A program made the position numbers and the translations under genes. Below the pieces are notes generated by a model, which saw nothing but the letters and a program-made list of their open reading frames with translations, searched no databases and had not been told where the DNA came from. Of a DNA stretch of 64,000 bases, positions 45,219 through 55,935 are shown in pieces. Source of the DNA: Deltaproteobacteria bacterium (lineage in GTDB: Bacteria; Myxococcota_A; UBA9160; UBA4427). Numbering within the stretch: the first letter of the stretch is position 1; the number at the start of each line of letters is the position of its first letter. The stretch is from the NCBI GenBank assembly GCA_016713665.1, contig JADJOR010000008.1:372001-436000 (forward strand). Reading direction: 5' to 3'.

Positions 45219-46375
45219 AGCGGAACAAGGCGGTGATCGCGGGGATCGGGCAGACGGAGTTCTCGAAGAACTCGGGGCGCAGCGAGCTCCAGCTCTCGTG
45301 CGAGGCGATCAAGCTCGCCCTCGACGACGCGGGCCTCGCGCCGTCCGACGTCGACGGCTTCTCGACCTTCACGATCGACAACAACGAGGACGTCGACATC
45401 ATCCGCTCGATGGGGATCGAGACGCTGCGCTTCTCGTCGCGGACGCCCCACGGCGGCGGCGGCTCGATGGCGACGATCGCCCACGGCATGGCGGCGGTCG
45501 AATCCGGCCTCTGCAACACGTTCGTCTGCCTGCGCGCCATGAACGAGCGCTCCGAGGCCCGCTTCGGCATCGCCCACATGGCGCCCAACTCGAACAACAA
45601 GGGCTCGGGCTCGGGATTCCTCGAGTGGAGCATGCCCTTCGGTGCGGCGACGCCCGCGGCCTGGACCGGCATCCAGGCCCAGCGCTACATGGCGCGCTAC
45701 GGGCTCACGAACGCCGACTTCGCGCCCATCTCGGTCCTCCAGCGCAAGAACGCCGCGACGAACCCGCTCGCCTGGTACTACCAGAAGCCGATCACGATCG
45801 AGGACCACCAGAGCTCGCGCTGGATCGTCGAGCCCGTCTTCCGGCTGCTCGATTGCTGCCAGGAGTCCGACGGCGGCGTCGCCCTCGTGATCACGACCGA
45901 GGAGCGCGCCCGCGACCTGCGCCAGAAGCCCGCGTTGATCGCCCACGCGACGCAGTCGATTCCCTTCGACACCGAGACCGTGACGAACTTCTACCACAAG
46001 GATCTCACGGTCTTCGACAGCGGCGTCCAGTGCGCGAAAGAGCTCTAGGGGCGCACGGGCCTCACGCCCCGGGACATCCAGGTCGGCATGCTCTACGACC
46101 ATTTCACGATCGCCGTCTTCTGGCATCTCGAGGCGATGGGCTTCTGCAAGCCCGGCGAGGCCGCCGCCTTCGTCGCCGAAGGCCACTGCGACCTGAACCG
46201 CACCGTCTCCCTCTCCCCGAACGGCGGCCTGATCGGCGAGGCCTACATCCACGGCATGAATCTCGTCACCGAAGCCGTCCGCCAGATCCGGGGCACGGCG
46301 ACCAATCAGGTGAAGAACGTCGAGAACGTGCTCCTGTCGGCCGGAATGAGCGGAGCAATCCTGTCGCGCTGCTGA
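45215..46375 (+). CDS. SCPx/Ltp2-like thiolase, interrupted by an in-frame TAG
   Basis: Thiolase-fold protein of the lipid-transfer/SCPx type. AVIAGIGQTEFSKNSGRSEL opens the chain, DDAGLAPSDVDGFSTFT and GGGGSMATIAHGMAAVESG follow, and the C-terminal NGGLIGEAYIHGMN is typical. At 46046-46048 the codon is TAG, after VQCAKEL. The same frame continues sensibly as GRTGLTPRDIQVGMLYDHF to a stop at 46375. A tyrosine codon (TAC) would fit the family at this place. Start GTG overlaps the DUF35 stop. In pairs with DUF35 such enzymes often catalyse retro-aldol cleavage rather than thiolysis. Confidence 0.82.
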
Positions 46376-46630
46376 AATCCAGCGAGCTCAGAAACACCTC
46401 GACATCGCAATCGTCGATCAAGAGCAAGGCAGCGCGCAGCATCGTCCCAGCGCGACGCATCGAGCGTCCCGGCCGGACGCGGCCTGGTGCGAGATTGAGA
46501 GCGGCACGCGCAGCACGGCGTTCAACTCAGCCGACCGGCCCCTCGACGCGTGCCGTGCGAAGCCCGAGCGCCAGGTCGCGTCCGACCGGGGCGCCTGGCA
46601 CAGCGTTCCGGCTCCGATCCGCCGCGCTCG
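46376..46630. other. 255-nt gap between convergent genes, nothing recognised
   Basis: No gene, strong hairpin with T-run, or promoter motif is apparent between the thiolase stop and the acyl-CoA dehydrogenase stop. Several short GC-rich inverted repeats are present, as expected by chance at this base composition. Confidence 0.5.
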
Positions 46631-47800
46631 CTACGCGAGCAGCTCCTTCGCGATGATGAGCTTCCGCACCTCCGTCGTCCCCGCCCCGATCTCGAGCAGC
46701 TTCGTCGACCGGTAGAGCCGGTTCATCTCCGTCTCCCAGACGTACCCCGCCCCGCCGTGAACCTGGACCGCATGGTCGAGGACCCGGTTCATCGCGTCCG
46801 CGCAGTACATCACGGAGGTCGCCGAGATGCGGTGGACCTCGCCGCGGCCGCCCTCGCCGGGCGGGAGGTCGTTCATCGTCGCGAGGCAGTAGTAGTTGTA
46901 GGCGCGCATCGTCTCGACGAGCGTCGACATGTCGGCGAGCCGCGACTGGATCATCTGGAAGTTCGCGATCGGCTCGCCGAACTGGACGCGGGCCTTGGCA
47001 TGGGCGATCGAGAGGGCGAGCGCACGCTCCGCGACCCCGAGGCAGATCGGCGAGATCATCGCCCGCTCGAGGTCGAGGCCGCTCATGATGCACTTGACCC
47101 CTTCGTTCTCCTTCCCGAGCACGTTCGCCGCCGGGATCCTGCAATCGTCGAAGGCGAGCTCCGCCGTCTGGGAGCCCCGGAAGCCCATCTTCTCGAGCTT
47201 CTGGGTGACGGTGACGCCCTTCGACTTCATGTCGACGACGAAGGCCGTGATGCCGCGGGTCCCGCGGCTCGGGTCGGTGCGCGCGTAGAGCAGACAGAGG
47301 TCGGCGACGGGGCCGTTCGTGATGTAGAGCTTGCGGCCGTGGACGACGTAGTCGTCGCCGTCGCGGACGGCGCGCGTCGCCATCGAGCCGAGCGCGTCGG
47401 AGCCGGCCCCGGGCTCCGTCAGACCGAGGCAACCGATCGCGCGGCCGTCGCAGAGGGGCGGCACGAAACGCTCGACCTGCGCGGGCGTCCCCGAGCGCAG
47501 GATGTTGTTCATGCAGAGGTTCTCGTGGGCGACCCAGGAGAGGGCGAGCGCGTGGTTCCAGCGCGCGAAGGCCTGGAGCACGAGGCCGCTCGCGAAGAGG
47601 TCGAGATCGGCGCCGCCGAGGGCGGCGGGGACCGTGATCCCGAGATAGCCCTCGCGCCCGAGCGCCCGGAACTCGGCGTCCGGCCACCACTCCTCGTCGT
47701 CCATCCGGCGCGCGAGCGGGGCGAGCTTCTCGCGCGCGTAGCGATCGGCCGCGTCGAGCAGGGCCACGCGGTCCTCGCTCAGTCGAAAATCGCCCGCCAT
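46631..47800 (-). CDS. Acyl-CoA dehydrogenase, isovaleryl/citronellyl-CoA type
   Basis: 389-residue FAD enzyme. LTEPGAGSDALGS and YITNGPVADL form the FAD/substrate region. The catalytic glutamate appears to be Glu245 in SGLDLERAMIS, the position used by isovaleryl-CoA dehydrogenase. The C terminus LEIGAGTTEVRKLIIAKELL also matches that branch. Substrate candidates are therefore isovaleryl-CoA or a longer beta-methyl branched acyl-CoA. GGGAGA lies upstream of the ATG. Divergent from the enoyl-CoA hydratase/carboxylase operon across 150 nt. Confidence 0.9.
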   Translation of the reverse strand: MAGDFRLSEDRVALLDAADRYAREKLAPLARRMDDEEWWPDAEFRALGREGYLGITVPAALGGADLDLFASGLVLQAFARWNHALALSWVAHENLCMNNILRSGTPAQVERFVPPLCDGRAIGCLGLTEPGAGSDALGSMATRAVRDGDDYVVHGRKLYITNGPVADLCLLYARTDPSRGTRGITAFVVDMKSKGVTVTQKLEKMGFRGSQTAELAFDDCRIPAANVLGKENEGVKCIMSGLDLERAMISPICLGVAERALALSIAHAKARVQFGEPIANFQMIQSRLADMSTLVETMRAYNYYCLATMNDLPPGEGGRGEVHRISATSVMYCADAMNRVLDHAVQVHGGAGYVWETEMNRLYRSTKLLEIGAGTTEVRKLIIAKELLA

Positions 47801-47898
47801 GTCCGATGTCTCCCTGGAGTCGGGTCCGCTCTCGCGGGTCCGGGCCCGGTCACGCCGCACAGGCGACCGCTCGTCGCGCGGCCGCTCGCCCCGATGGC

Positions 47899-47934
47899 TT
47901 GACAGGACCTGCTTTTTCTCGGAGCGTAGCTCCG
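47899..47934 (+). promoter_or_regulatory. TTGACA box and palindrome in the divergent promoter region
   Basis: TTGACA (47899-47904) is a perfect -35 hexamer reading toward the enoyl-CoA hydratase gene. A good -10 at standard spacing is not evident. CGGAGC-GTA-GCTCCG (47920-47934) is a perfect 6-bp inverted repeat located where a repressor would cover the promoter. Confidence 0.4.
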
Positions 47935-47950
47935 CATCGAGGAGAGCCGA

Positions 47951-48874
<924 letters not shown>

Positions 48875-48890
48875 CGCCGGACGGGACGTG

Positions 48891-50378
<1,488 letters not shown>

Positions 50379-50386
50379 GGAGCGAC

Positions 50387-51010
50387 GTGGGCACCGACTT
50401 CACCCTCGAAGACCGCGACGCGCGCGTGCTCCCCCGCCACGGGGGCGCTCGGCTCGCGACGGGCACGCGCGGTCTCGAGCTCGAGATCGAGGGCCGCCAC
50501 CTGCGCGCCGCTCTCCGAGCCGGGTCCGAAGCCGGGCGAATTCTTCCTGACCGTCGACGGCCTACGCGAGCGGCTCTTCCTCGCGACGAAGCACGACGTC
50601 CACTTCATCCACTGGCGCGGCCGCACCCATCGCGTCGAAGCCTGGAACGCCCTCGACCGCCTGCGCGAGCAGGCGAAGCGCGCCGGCGGCGCCGAGGAGA
50701 TCCGCGCCCCGATGCCCGGCGTCGTCGTCTCCGTCGCAGTCTCCGTCGGCAACACCGTCGAGACCGGGACGCTGCTGCTCACGATCGAGAGCATGAAGCT
50801 CCAGACCGCGATCACCGCGAGCCATCCGGCCCGGGTCGCCGCGCTCTGCGTCGCGGCGGGCGAGAACTTCGACCAGGGCGCGCCCCTCGTCCGCCTCGAG
50901 CCCTCGACGCGGGCGGAAGCCCCGGCGGAGTCGACGGGCCGAAGAAGCCCGGATCGACCAGCCCCGGCCGGGCGAAGCCCGCCGCCCCGAAGAAGGGACG
51001 CAAGCGATGA
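50387..51010 (+). CDS. Biotin carboxyl carrier subunit, with two compensating apparent frameshifts
   Basis: GTG 50387-50389 is preceded by GAGGAG. The first about 45 residues (DFTLEDRDARVLPRHGGARL) run in frame 2. Between about 50520 and 50535 the protein-like reading moves one base on (KPGEFFLTVDGLRERLF), and the biotinyl domain APMPGVVVSVAVSVGNTVE with the biotin lysine in ESMKLQ is in that frame. At GGG 50936-50938 one missing G returns the reading to frame 2 (GPKKPGSTSPGRAKPAAPKK). It ends at TGA 51008-51010, overlapping the next ATG. The tail is Lys/Pro/Ala-rich. Confidence 0.78.
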   Translation: MGTDFTLEDRDARVLPRHGGARLATGTRGLELEIEGRHLRAALRAGSEAGRILPDRRRPTRAALPRDEARRPLHPLARPHPSRRSLERPRPPARAGEARRRRRGDPRPDARRRRLRRSLRRQHRRDRDAAAHDREHEAPDRDHREPSGPGRRALRRGGRELRPGRAPRPPRALDAGGSPGGVDGPKKPGSTSPGRAKPAAPKKGRKR

Positions 51011-52617
51011 TGCGCCGCATCGAGAGCCGGATCGACCGCCAGAGCGAGACCTATCGCCGCTTCCGCGCCGCGAACCTCGCGCGCCTCGAGGCGTTCCGGC
51101 GCCGCCAGCAGGACGCGCGCTTCGAACGCCCGCAACGCGACCTCGACCGCCTCGCCCATCACGGCAAGCTCTTCGTCCGCGACCGCATCGAGCGGCTGCT
51201 CGATCCCGGGACTCCCTTCCTCGAGCTCTCCTCCCTCGCCGCCAACGGCGAGTACGACGGCGACGCGAAGAGCGCCTCGGTCGTCGTCGGGATCGGCGTC
51301 GTCTCGGGCCGCGAGGTGCTCGTGCGCGCCGACGACCCGTCGATCAAGGGCGGCGCCTGGTATCCGCTCACGGTCAAGAAGAACGTGCGCGCCCTCGACA
51401 TCGCGATCGAGAACCGGCTGCCGGTCGTCCACATGTGCGACAGCGCGGGCGGATTCCTGCCGCTCCAGGCGCAGCTCTTTGCAGACCGAGTCTCGGCGGG
51501 CCGCATCTTCCGCAATCAGTCGATCCTGTCTCAGATGGGCGTCCCCCAGCTCTCGCTGGTCTTCGGCCACTGCACCGCCGGCGGTGCCTACATCCCGTCG
51601 CTCTCCGACTACTCGGTCATCCTGCGCGGCAACGGCGGCATCTTCCTCGGCGGCCCGCCCCTCGTGAAGGCGGCGACCGGCGAGATCGTCGACGCGAACA
51701 CGCTGGGCGGCGCCGACGTCCACACCCGGATCTCCGGCGTCGCCGACTACGCCGTCGACTCCGAGGACGAGGCGATCCTGCTCGGCCGCGAGATCGTCGC
51801 CCAGTGGACCCGGGGCGAGAAGGCGCGGATCGAGCGCCGCGAGCCCGAGCCCCCCGCCTACGATCCCGAGGAGCTCTACGGGATCATCCCCGACGACATC
51901 AAGATCCAGTTCGACATGCGCGAGGTCATCGCCCGCATCGTCGACGGCAGCCTCTTCCACGAATATCAGCCCGACTACGGCACGACCCTCGTCTGCGGCT
52001 ACGCCTGGATCTGGGGCCAGAAGGTCGGGATCCTCGGCAACAACGGCGTCCTCTTCAACGACTCGTCGCTGAAGGGCGCGCATTTCATCGAGCTCTGCAA
52101 CCAGAACCGCACGCCGCTGGTCTTCCTGCAGAACATCACGGGCTTCATGGTCGGCCGCGAGTACGAGGCGCGCGGGATCTGCAAGGACGGCGCGAAGTTC
52201 ATCATGGCCCAGTCTTGCAGCGTCGTGCCGAAGTTGACGGTGATGGTCAACGGCTCCTTCGGCGCGGGCAACTACGGCATGTGCGGTCGCGCCTACGACG
52301 GGCGCTTCGTCTTCAGCTGGCCGAACCACCAGATCGGGATCATGGGCGCCGAGCAGGCCGCGAACACGCTGGGCGACGTCAAGGTCCGCCAGCTCGAGCG
52401 CGCAGGGAAGACGCTCACGGAGGCTGAGCTCGACGCGATCCGGCGCCCCGTCCTCGAGTCGTACGAGCGCGAGTCGAGCGCCTACTACGCGACCTCGCAG
52501 CTCTGGGACGACGGCATCATCGATCCGGTCGACACGCGCAACGCCCTCGGCATCGCGCTGTCCGCGGCGCTGAACACGCCGATCGAGCGGCCGAGCTACG
52601 GGGTTCTCCGGCTGTGA
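51007..52617 (+). CDS. Acyl-CoA carboxylase, carboxyltransferase (beta) subunit
   Basis: 536 residues, two crotonase-like halves. RIERLLDPGTPFLELSSLA, DDPSIKGGAWYPLTVKKNVR, CTAGGAYIPSLSDYSVI and, in the second half, GFMVGREYEARGICKDGAK with GSFGAGNYGMCGRAYDGRF are characteristic of the methylcrotonyl/geranyl-CoA carboxylase beta group. Propionyl-CoA carboxylases differ at these segments, but I cannot separate methylcrotonyl from geranyl specificity by eye. Overlaps the carrier gene (ATGA) and the SDR gene (GTGA). Confidence 0.91.
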   Translation: MMRRIESRIDRQSETYRRFRAANLARLEAFRRRQQDARFERPQRDLDRLAHHGKLFVRDRIERLLDPGTPFLELSSLAANGEYDGDAKSASVVVGIGVVSGREVLVRADDPSIKGGAWYPLTVKKNVRALDIAIENRLPVVHMCDSAGGFLPLQAQLFADRVSAGRIFRNQSILSQMGVPQLSLVFGHCTAGGAYIPSLSDYSVILRGNGGIFLGGPPLVKAATGEIVDANTLGGADVHTRISGVADYAVDSEDEAILLGREIVAQWTRGEKARIERREPEPPAYDPEELYGIIPDDIKIQFDMREVIARIVDGSLFHEYQPDYGTTLVCGYAWIWGQKVGILGNNGVLFNDSSLKGAHFIELCNQNRTPLVFLQNITGFMVGREYEARGICKDGAKFIMAQSCSVVPKLTVMVNGSFGAGNYGMCGRAYDGRFVFSWPNHQIGIMGAEQAANTLGDVKVRQLERAGKTLTEAELDAIRRPVLESYERESSAYYATSQLWDDGIIDPVDTRNALGIALSAALNTPIERPSYGVLRL

Positions 52618-53537
52618 GCGCCGACGAGCCCGCGGCCCCGGATCCGCGCGCAGCTTCGCATCCGAACCCGGACGCGAATGCGGGGGTCGCCACAGGCGCG
52701 GCCCCGCTCTCCGACGACGCGCTGCTCGCGCTGCCGACGGTGTACCGGGCGGATCTCTTCGCGGGGCGGACGATCCTGGTCTCGGGGGCGGGGACGGGGA
52801 TCGGGAAGGCGATCGCCTGCCTGTTCGGCCGGCTGGGCGGGCGGGTCGTCCTCTGCGGTCGCAGCGGGGAGAAGCTCGAGGCGACCCGACGCCTGCTCGA
52901 GCGGGTCGGCACGACCGCGCTCGCGATCCCGACCAACATCCGCGAGCCCGAGCAGGTCGACGCGCTCTTCGCGCGCATCGAAGCGGAGGCGCCCGGCCTC
53001 GATGTCGTCGTCAACAACGCCGGCGGCCAGTATCCCCAGGCCTCGATCGATCTCTCCGACAAGGGCTGGCGCGCCGTCGTCGACACGAACCTGAACGGGA
53101 CCTGGACGATGATGCAGCGCGCGGCGCGCTTCTGGAAGCGGCGCGCGACGGCGGGCTCGATCGTGAACGTCGTCGCGCCCTATCGCCGCGGCATGTACGG
53201 CCTCGCCCATACCGTCGCCGCCCGCGCCGCCGTGGCCCACCTCGCCCAGAACCTCGCCGTCGAGTGGGCCCCGGACGGGATCCGCATCAACTGCGTGCTC
53301 CCCGGTCCGATCGCGACGGAGGGGCTCGCGGTCTACTCGGAGGAGGCGCGCAGCGCCCTCGCGCGGAGCAACCCGCTCCGCCGCCTCGGCGACGTCCAGG
53401 ACATCGCGGAGGCCTGTGCCTATCTCTCCGCCGACTCCGGCAAGTTCATCACCGGCGAAGTCCTCGTCGTCGACGGCGGCCACCAGCACTGGGGCGAGCT
53501 CTGGATGGCGGGACGACCGCCCGGCTACGGCGACTGA
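52614..53537 (+). CDS. SDR-family reductase, PECR-like (trans-2-enoyl-CoA reductase type)
   Basis: 307 residues. Rossmann motif SGAGTGIGKAIA, NNAGG, and VINxAP-type region GSIVNVVAPYRRG followed by GLAHTVAARAAVAHLAQNL. The usual YxxxK catalytic pair is not present as such. The AHT-AAR pattern instead matches the peroxisomal trans-2-enoyl-CoA reductase branch. GKFITGEVLVVDGG ends the fold. The first about 35 residues are a low-complexity extension. GTG start overlaps the carboxylase stop, so it belongs to the same operon. Confidence 0.87.
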   Translation: MSADEPAAPDPRAASHPNPDANAGVATGAAPLSDDALLALPTVYRADLFAGRTILVSGAGTGIGKAIACLFGRLGGRVVLCGRSGEKLEATRRLLERVGTTALAIPTNIREPEQVDALFARIEAEAPGLDVVVNNAGGQYPQASIDLSDKGWRAVVDTNLNGTWTMMQRAARFWKRRATAGSIVNVVAPYRRGMYGLAHTVAARAAVAHLAQNLAVEWAPDGIRINCVLPGPIATEGLAVYSEEARSALARSNPLRRLGDVQDIAEACAYLSADSGKFITGEVLVVDGGHQHWGELWMAGRPPGYGD

Positions 53538-53562
53538 CCGAACGGGCTCAAGCCGCTGCCGT

Positions 53563-54708
53563 CTACGGGGCCGGCGGCGGCACGTCGGCCGGCGCTTCCG
53601 CCATCCCGGCCCCCATCCCCGGAAACAGCACGACCTCGTCGTAGCGCGGAAGCGTCGCGATCCGGAGTCCCGGCGTCTCAGCGAGCTTCTGCTTCAGGAA
53701 GGCGAGCGTGCGGTCCCCGTCGCTCGAGAGCAGGGACGCCGCCCTCACCTCGCCGACGAAGGGCCCCTCGATCGGCCCCATCAAGCTGTCCCAGTGGACC
53801 GGGATCACGCGGCGCGCCCCCGTCGCGACGACGGTCTCCCGCCAGTAGGTCTCGCGATAGTCCGCCGTCTGCGTGCCGAGCCCGCCGATCCCGAGGAAGA
53901 CGAGCTCGGCGTCGTAGCCCGCGAGCCCGCCTTCGACGTAGCCGGCGCTGCCCTGGATCAGGAACGTGCCGAGGGGATGACGGACGTGGATCGCATACGG
54001 CGTGCCGAGGCGATAGTCGAAGGCCGCGACCGGCGGGACGAGGGGCGCCTCGATCTCCGGCCTCTCGAGGGCCTGTGCGCGCACCGCCGGATCCGGGAAC
54101 TCGAAGTGGCGCGTCTCCACGAGCGTGATCTCGAAGCGCCCGAAGCGCTCCGGCTCGCGACTCCGCGCGATCCGGATCTGGGACTCGGGAAGCCCCCAGC
54201 CCCGGCCGATGTTCGCCGTCGAGGGCGAGCCGAGCAGGATCGCCCCCGTCCGCTTCGCGACCTCGGGCGCGTCCATCGCGTGGTCGAAATGCGAGTGGAC
54301 GGGGATGACGGCCGCGAGCCGCCCGCCCCCTTCGCCGCCGATCCCGTTGCGCTCGAGCCCGCGCGCGATCGCCTCCCCATCCGGCGCGATCTTCCCCCGG
54401 TAGAGCTGGCGCGCCCCGAAGCGCGAGAACCACCCGTCGACCATCCACGCCGTCTCGCCGTCCGAGAAGAGCAGCGTCGAGGTCCCCGTGAAGCGGACCG
54501 TCAGCGAGCCGGGCGGAACGTCGGCGCTCGCCGCCACCGCCCAGGCCGGGTCGACGGGCGGCGGCGTCGACGTCCCGAAGAGGAACGCCGCGACGGCGCC
54601 GAGCAGCAGCGCCAGGGCTGCGAGTCCCATGAGCACGCCGCGCAGGACGTGACCCGTTCGCTGCGCTCGGCCCCGCTCCCCTCTGCTCGTCGTTCGTTCA
54701 ATCCCCAC
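53563..54708 (-). CDS. Membrane-anchored metallo-beta-lactamase-fold hydrolase
   Basis: About 381 residues from the GTG at complement 54706-54708. One N-terminal membrane helix (VLMGLAALALLLGAVAAFLF), then an MBL fold with the metal motif VHSHFDHAMD and later GSAGYVEGG and IPVHWDSLMG. The catalytic domain is expected outside the cytoplasmic membrane. It resembles the NAPE-PLD/UlaG-like branch. It overlaps the end of the GDSL gene by 11 nt. A longer or shorter start is possible. Confidence 0.8.
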   Translation of the reverse strand: MGIERTTSRGERGRAQRTGHVLRGVLMGLAALALLLGAVAAFLFGTSTPPPVDPAWAVAASADVPPGSLTVRFTGTSTLLFSDGETAWMVDGWFSRFGARQLYRGKIAPDGEAIARGLERNGIGGEGGGRLAAVIPVHSHFDHAMDAPEVAKRTGAILLGSPSTANIGRGWGLPESQIRIARSREPERFGRFEITLVETRHFEFPDPAVRAQALERPEIEAPLVPPVAAFDYRLGTPYAIHVRHPLGTFLIQGSAGYVEGGLAGYDAELVFLGIGGLGTQTADYRETYWRETVVATGARRVIPVHWDSLMGPIEGPFVGEVRAASLLSSDGDRTLAFLKQKLAETPGLRIATLPRYDEVVLFPGMGAGMAEAPADVPPPAP

Positions 54709-55771
54709 GCCGCGGCCGCCCCGACGCGAGGGCGGCGAGTCCACCGAGGATCAAGACCGATGTCCCGGGCTCCGGCACGACCGCGACGAGCTCCTGGCCG
54801 AGCACCTGGAGGACCTGCGTCGTCGGGTGCACCGTGTCGAAGAACGCGTAGCCATCGCAGGTCGGCGCCCCGGCCGGCGGAGCCGCCCCGGCGAGCAGAC
54901 ACGCCGTCGTCGTATTCAGATCGGCGGGCAGTCCGAAGAGCGCTGGATTCGCGAGCAGCTGGTCCGACCAGGCGATCGTGTCGAAGAAGATCGCGTTCGC
55001 GGGCAGGACGGCCTGGATCGCCGCGTTCATGTCGAGAGATGCCTGGCGACCGACCGCGGCAATCGGCGCTCCGAAAGCGCCCACCTCGGGAATCCCGCCG
55101 ACGTTGCCGACGCCCACGAACAGGAAATTCTGGGCGCCGGCCAGCGCCAGGGCATCGATGGCCGACGCGACGGCGTTCGCGGCCCCGTCGATCACGGCCT
55201 GGCGCGCCGTCCCGGAGAGATTGTCGATGATGATGTCCCGGACGTCGTTGCCGCCGACGTTGATCATGATCAACGTATTCGGATCGATCGGTGCTCCCGC
55301 CTGCCGGAGCAGATAGATCTGGGTCTGGGCCTGGAGGTCCGGCAGGAAGTCGCCGTCGTCGCGGGCACGCGCCCCGCCGAAGGCGAAGTTGTCGCCGCCC
55401 ACGAGCGCACCGACCGAATTGCTGCCTTCGATCTCGTGATTGAGCACGTCCGCCGGGTTGAGCCCGTTCGTGAAGCGACCCCCGAAATAACCGAGCGACG
55501 CAGGAGCCGGATCAGGAAAGCCGTTTCCGACGGCCACGGCCTGGGTATTGCCTTGATCGACGATGCTGTCCCCGAACACGATCAGGTTCGTGAAGGAGAG
55601 CGCCGAGGCGTCCAGCGAGGCGAGAAGACAGCCGAGTCCCGCCATCAGGGCCGTCGCGCTCGCGCTGCGCCTCCTGCCCGGACGAATCGAAGCCCCGACT
55701 GCTCCCCTTCGTCTTCCGAAATCAAACGCATCCGACCGGAATCGATCTTCGAGCGTACGGGCGCCGTTCAT
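54698..55771 (-). CDS. PEP-CTERM-anchored SGNH/GDSL hydrolase
   Basis: 357 residues. A long basic N region precedes the signal helix (ALMAGLGCLLASLDASA). The GDSL block is NLIVFGDSIVDQGN. The oxyanion glycine and asparagine are in MINVGGNDVRD, and the catalytic Asp-His pair is in FFDTVHPTT. A PEP-CTERM signal ends the chain (VVPEPGTSVLILGGLAALA, then GRPRRGD). It is an exported esterase/lipase processed by exosortase. AAGGGGG precedes the ATG. Third PEP-CTERM protein in the window. Confidence 0.9.
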   Translation of the reverse strand: MNGARTLEDRFRSDAFDFGRRRGAVGASIRPGRRRSASATALMAGLGCLLASLDASALSFTNLIVFGDSIVDQGNTQAVAVGNGFPDPAPASLGYFGGRFTNGLNPADVLNHEIEGSNSVGALVGGDNFAFGGARARDDGDFLPDLQAQTQIYLLRQAGAPIDPNTLIMINVGGNDVRDIIIDNLSGTARQAVIDGAANAVASAIDALALAGAQNFLFVGVGNVGGIPEVGAFGAPIAAVGRQASLDMNAAIQAVLPANAIFFDTIAWSDQLLANPALFGLPADLNTTTACLLAGAAPPAGAPTCDGYAFFDTVHPTTQVLQVLGQELVAVVPEPGTSVLILGGLAALASGRPRRGD

Positions 55772-55840
55772 CCGAAACCCCCTTCCCAGAGTGGTGAGCC
55801 CCACGATCGGCGACGACCGATGCGGGGACGGATGGCATCG

Positions 55841-55869
55841 TTCTACTACACTGCGAGAACTCGAGTCAA
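55841..55869 (-). promoter_or_regulatory. Possible promoter of the GDSL gene
   Basis: TTGACT (complement 55864-55869) and GTAGAA (complement 55841-55846) are 17 nt apart on the minus strand, about 70 nt before the GDSL start. The -10 match is weak. Confidence 0.35.
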
Positions 55870-55935
55870 AGGATATTCCCGACACCGGTGGTCATCCCGG
55901 CGGCGAAGCTCCGAGTGGGAGGCTCGGCCAGGCCA

